64,000 nt of DNA from Jannaschia marina (lineage in GTDB: Bacteria > Pseudomonadota > Alphaproteobacteria > Rhodobacterales > Rhodobacteraceae), in assembly GCF_013404595.1 (NCBI RefSeq), contig NZ_JABVAX010000003.1, positions 62,001-126,000 on the forward strand, given 5' to 3'. The translations under genes and the position numbers were made by a program. Positions 61,750-64,000 of the stretch are shown here, piece by piece (positions within the stretch are counted from its first letter, which is position 1; each line of letters opens with the position of its first letter). The notes under the pieces were generated by a model. The model saw only the letters and a program-made list of their open reading frames with translations, made no database searches and was not told the DNA's origin.

Positions 61750-62465
61750 GGGCGGCCCTCGAAGGGCGTGGCGTCGAGGCCCCGCAAGGTGATGTCGAAA
61801 CGCCAGGCGCGGGCGTCGAAGGGGATCGTCGCGTCCATGTCGAGGCGCGCGGTCAGCCGGTCGATGGCGCGCGCGTCGGGCACGGACTGCACGATCGGGC
61901 AGAGCGCGATATGGGGGTCGCCCTCGAAGTACATCTGCGTGACGAGGCGCTGCCCGAACGCGGCCCCGAAGACGGAGAAGTGGATATGCGCGGGTCGCCA
62001 GTCGTTCCCGCCGTTGGGCCAGGGGTAGGCCCCGGGCCGGATCGTGCGGAACGCATAGGCCCCCTGCGCGTCGGTCAGGCAGCGCCCGCAGCCGCCGAAG
62101 CCGGGGTCGAGCGGTGCGGTGTAGCCGTCGTTTCGGTGCCTGTAGCGCCCGCCCGCGTTGGCCTGCCAGATCTCGATAAGGGCTTGCGGCACGGGCCGGC
62201 CGCCCTCGTCCCGCAGGTGCCCGGTGACGATGATCTGCTCGCCGATCGCGCCGCCTGGGCCGAAGTTGCGCGTCAGGTCGGCGTCGGTCGGTCCGATCAG
62301 GTCATGGCCGAAGACGGGCCCCGTCTCCTCCGACGCGGTCGAAGGAAGTTGGATCGGCGCGTGCCGCGGGCTGCGCAACGCGGTGCTGCGATAGGCGGAT
62401 GCGTCGGCCGGCGGGTGCAGGCCGGTGGCGCGCGTGCGCAGGCGGCCGGTGAAGACGCCGCTCAC
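61746..62465 (-). CDS. pcaH: Protocatechuate 3,4-dioxygenase beta subunit
   Basis: 239 aa catalytic subunit with non-heme Fe(III). Ligands Y108, Y147, H160 and H162 (GGRYRH, PGAYPW, PAHIHF) fall at the positions known for the Pseudomonas enzyme. It cleaves protocatechuate to 3-carboxy-cis,cis-muconate. GTG start overlapping the pcaC stop, so pcaC-pcaH-pcaG are translated as one coupled unit. Confidence 0.94.
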   Translation of the reverse strand: MSGVFTGRLRTRATGLHPPADASAYRSTALRSPRHAPIQLPSTASEETGPVFGHDLIGPTDADLTRNFGPGGAIGEQIIVTGHLRDEGGRPVPQALIEIWQANAGGRYRHRNDGYTAPLDPGFGGCGRCLTDAQGAYAFRTIRPGAYPWPNGGNDWRPAHIHFSVFGAAFGQRLVTQMYFEGDPHIALCPIVQSVPDARAIDRLTARLDMDATIPFDARAWRFDITLRGLDATPFEGRP

Positions 62466-62839
62466 TCGGCCTCCATTTCGGCAAGGGTTTTACGGATGAG
62501 CTTCAGCGCATGGTTGGCGCGCGGAACGCCGGCGTAGATGGCGACATGCTGCATCGCCTCGGCCAGATCGCTGGCGCTCGCGCCTGTCCGGACGGTGGCG
62601 CGGACGTGCATCGGGATCTCGTCGAAATTGCCGAGCGCGGCGAGAAGGGCGAGCGTGAGCATCGACCGCTCCCGCAGGCTGATGGCGTCCGACGCCCAGA
62701 CGGTGCCCCAGGCCCCCTCGGTGATGAGATCGCGAAACGGCGCGTCGAGCGCACTGGCCGCAGCCTCCGTCCGGTCCACATGGGCGTCGCCCAGCACGGC
62801 GCGGCGCGTGGCCTCGCCCGTCTGTCGTCGATCGGTCAT
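62462..62839 (-). CDS. pcaC: 4-carboxymuconolactone decarboxylase
   Basis: 125 aa, standard PcaC length, AhpD-like helical fold. Motifs WGTVWASDAISLRERSMLTLALLAAL and HVRATVRTGAS, and a C-terminal YAGVPRANHAL, are diagnostic. Converts 4-carboxymuconolactone to 3-oxoadipate enol-lactone. Leading gene of the pca unit; the start at 62839 is chosen because the 52-residue upstream extension is not family-like. Confidence 0.92.
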   Translation of the reverse strand: MTDRRQTGEATRRAVLGDAHVDRTEAAASALDAPFRDLITEGAWGTVWASDAISLRERSMLTLALLAALGNFDEIPMHVRATVRTGASASDLAEAMQHVAIYAGVPRANHALKLIRKTLAEMEAE

Positions 62840-62984
62840 GGCGGCATTGATCCCGCGCCTTGGCGGCAAGGCAAGGGAAATCGCGAGTTCGTGCGCCCGT
62901 GCGCGGCGGTCACGCGGACGTGCGGTTGACTGTGCCCTTCCCGTGACCATGCTGTCATGCAGGGACGGGATCGGAGAACGACGG

Positions 62985-63506
62985 GTGTTCGGCAAAAGGT
63001 CTTCTGAACGCGAGATCCGCGCGGGTCTGCCGGTGCTCTATCCGCGGCTGTGGAGGTTCGCGCTGATCCTGTCGTCGAGCCGGGATGCGGCCGACGACCT
63101 CGCGCAGGCGACCTGCCTTCGCGCGCTCGACAAGGCCGCGGGCTACACGCCGGGCACGCGGCTCGACAGCTGGCTCTTCAAGATGGCGCAGCGGATCTGG
63201 CTCAACGAGTTGAGGTCGCAGGCCGTGCGTCGGGGCGGGGGCCTGCAACCGGTGGAGGACATCGCCCTGCCGGATCCCGGGCCGGGCGCGGAGACGAATA
63301 TTCTCGTGGGCCAGGTGTTGTCCCGCATATCGGCCCTGCCCGAGGCGCAGCGGGCAAGTGTCACACTCGTCTACGTGGAGGGCTTCAGCTATGCCGAAGC
63401 GGCGGAGATCCTGGAGGTTCCGATCGGGACGATCATGAGTCGGCTGTCGACGGCCCGCCGCAAGGTATCCGAGGCGATGGAAGATGCGAAGACGGGGACG
63501 AGCTAG
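62985..63506 (+). CDS. ECF (sigma-70 family) RNA polymerase sigma factor
   Basis: 173 aa with sigma region 2 (LYPRLWRFALILSSSRDAADDLAQATCLRAL, about 16-46) and region 4 HTH (GFSYAEAAEILEVPIGTIMSRLSTARRKV, about 134-162). No region 3 and no extra C-terminal domain. GTG at 62985 follows ATCGGAG; ATG at 62949 is an alternative. Three bases after its stop begins a membrane protein that looks like its anti-sigma factor. Confidence 0.9.
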   Translation: MFGKRSSEREIRAGLPVLYPRLWRFALILSSSRDAADDLAQATCLRALDKAAGYTPGTRLDSWLFKMAQRIWLNELRSQAVRRGGGLQPVEDIALPDPGPGAETNILVGQVLSRISALPEAQRASVTLVYVEGFSYAEAAEILEVPIGTIMSRLSTARRKVSEAMEDAKTGTS

Positions 63507-63509
63507 ACC

Positions 63510-64000
63510 ATGCGCGACTTCACCGACGAGGAGTTGACCGCCGTTCTGGACGGCGAGGCCGGGGCCGCACTGGCGCGGGACGTCGAGGCGGCCGTGGCGT
63601 CCGACCCCATGCTTGCGGCGCGGATGGAGCGGCTCGCCGGGCTGACCGAGGGCCTGCCGGGGGCGATGGACCATCTTCTGTCGGCGGCCCCGGCGATGCC
63701 GGACCTGCCGCCCGAGCAGGCGATGCGGCCCGTCATCGGCCGGGCGCAGGGCGCTGCCGTCGCGGTGGCGGCGGTCATCGGGATCGGCCTTGGAAGCCTT
63801 CTGCCGGCGACGATCGCCCGCGACGCCGCCGAGCCGGGCTGGATGGACGACGTAGCGTCCTATCAGGCCCTCTACGTGCCCGAGACGCTGGCCATGGCGG
63901 CTCCGGCACCCGATGTCGCGGAGGCGCAGCTGGCCGGTCTCGGCACGCGCCTCGGGCGCGACCTGTCGGGTGCGCTCGCCGAGACGGATCTCGCGTTCCG
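63510..64000 (+). CDS. Probable anti-sigma factor, 3' end outside window
   Basis: 163 codons are visible and the frame is still open at the window edge. The N-terminus MRDFTDEELTAVLDGEAG is the usual opening of membrane anti-sigma factors, a cytosolic sigma-binding part of about 75 residues follows, then one transmembrane helix (about 82-101, VAVAAVIGIGLGSLLPA) and a periplasmic part. No zinc-binding HxxxCxxC motif is visible. It should hold the ECF factor inactive until an envelope signal arrives. Confidence 0.8.
   Translation, partial: MRDFTDEELTAVLDGEAGAALARDVEAAVASDPMLAARMERLAGLTEGLPGAMDHLLSAAPAMPDLPPEQAMRPVIGRAQGAAVAVAAVIGIGLGSLLPATIARDAAEPGWMDDVASYQALYVPETLAMAAPAPDVAEAQLAGLGTRLGRDLSGALAETDLAF

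Noticed and set aside
62926..62954. Sigma70 promoter (TTGACT with 17-nt spacing) for the ECF gene
   Set aside because: The -10 (ATGCTG) is too weak to list as a feature.

Overview
This is a high-GC alphaproteobacterial chromosome segment, most likely Rhodobacteraceae (Rhodobacter/Roseobacter group). The signs are a cbb3 oxidase–FnrL–HemN neighbourhood, a complete smoEFGK-smoS-mtlK polyol operon laid out as in Rhodobacter sphaeroides, RirA-type iron operators, abundant ABC and TRAP transporters, and tandem FAD/GcvT-type methylamine dehydrogenases. I saw no tRNA, rRNA, CRISPR array, transposase or phage gene. Genes are densely packed, with many ATGA/GTGA/TGATG stop-start overlaps.

Layout. 1-3742: low-oxygen block (partial ccoN, fnrL, hemN) with two FNR boxes. 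3762-5851: paaZ behind a palindromic operator. 5931-13562: a LacI regulator and the sorbitol/mannitol operon (ABC transporter, SmoS, MtlK). 13674-19558: an iron-linked cluster (imelysin, DUF1289 protein, di-heme c protein, second imelysin-like protein, DUF1513 Tat protein) with two IRO-like sites. 19571-24068 (minus): GH13 glucosidase, stress-type SDR, and a two-gene membrane/ClpP-like module of unknown function. 24194-30015: an operon of MBL hydrolase, DadA-like FAD oxidase, TRAP P-Q-M and an Asp/Glu racemase-like protein.

30012-51356 is the most coherent block: a sugar-acid island. It holds an SMP-30 lactonase, a HbpS-like protein, L-idonate 5-dehydrogenase, gluconate 5-dehydrogenase, gluconokinase, a GarR-type reductase, one CUT1 and two CUT2 ABC transporters, a b561-like cytochrome, a double SnoaL protein and three LacI regulators. 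Versions of one operator (GTTAWCGWTAAC-like) recur in five intergenic regions and upstream of a third LacI gene. This implies one regulon feeding idonate/ketogluconate/gluconate to 6-phosphogluconate.

51504-54807: selenium block, an FAD-SelD fusion facing SelU, consistent with 2-selenouridine tRNA modification. 54850-55885: P-loop kinase and AroQ. 56242-61109: two tandem dimethylglycine/sarcosine dehydrogenase-type genes. 61201-62839 (minus): pcaC-pcaH-pcaG, protocatechuate ring cleavage. 62985-64000: ECF sigma factor and the start of its probable anti-sigma factor, cut by the window end.
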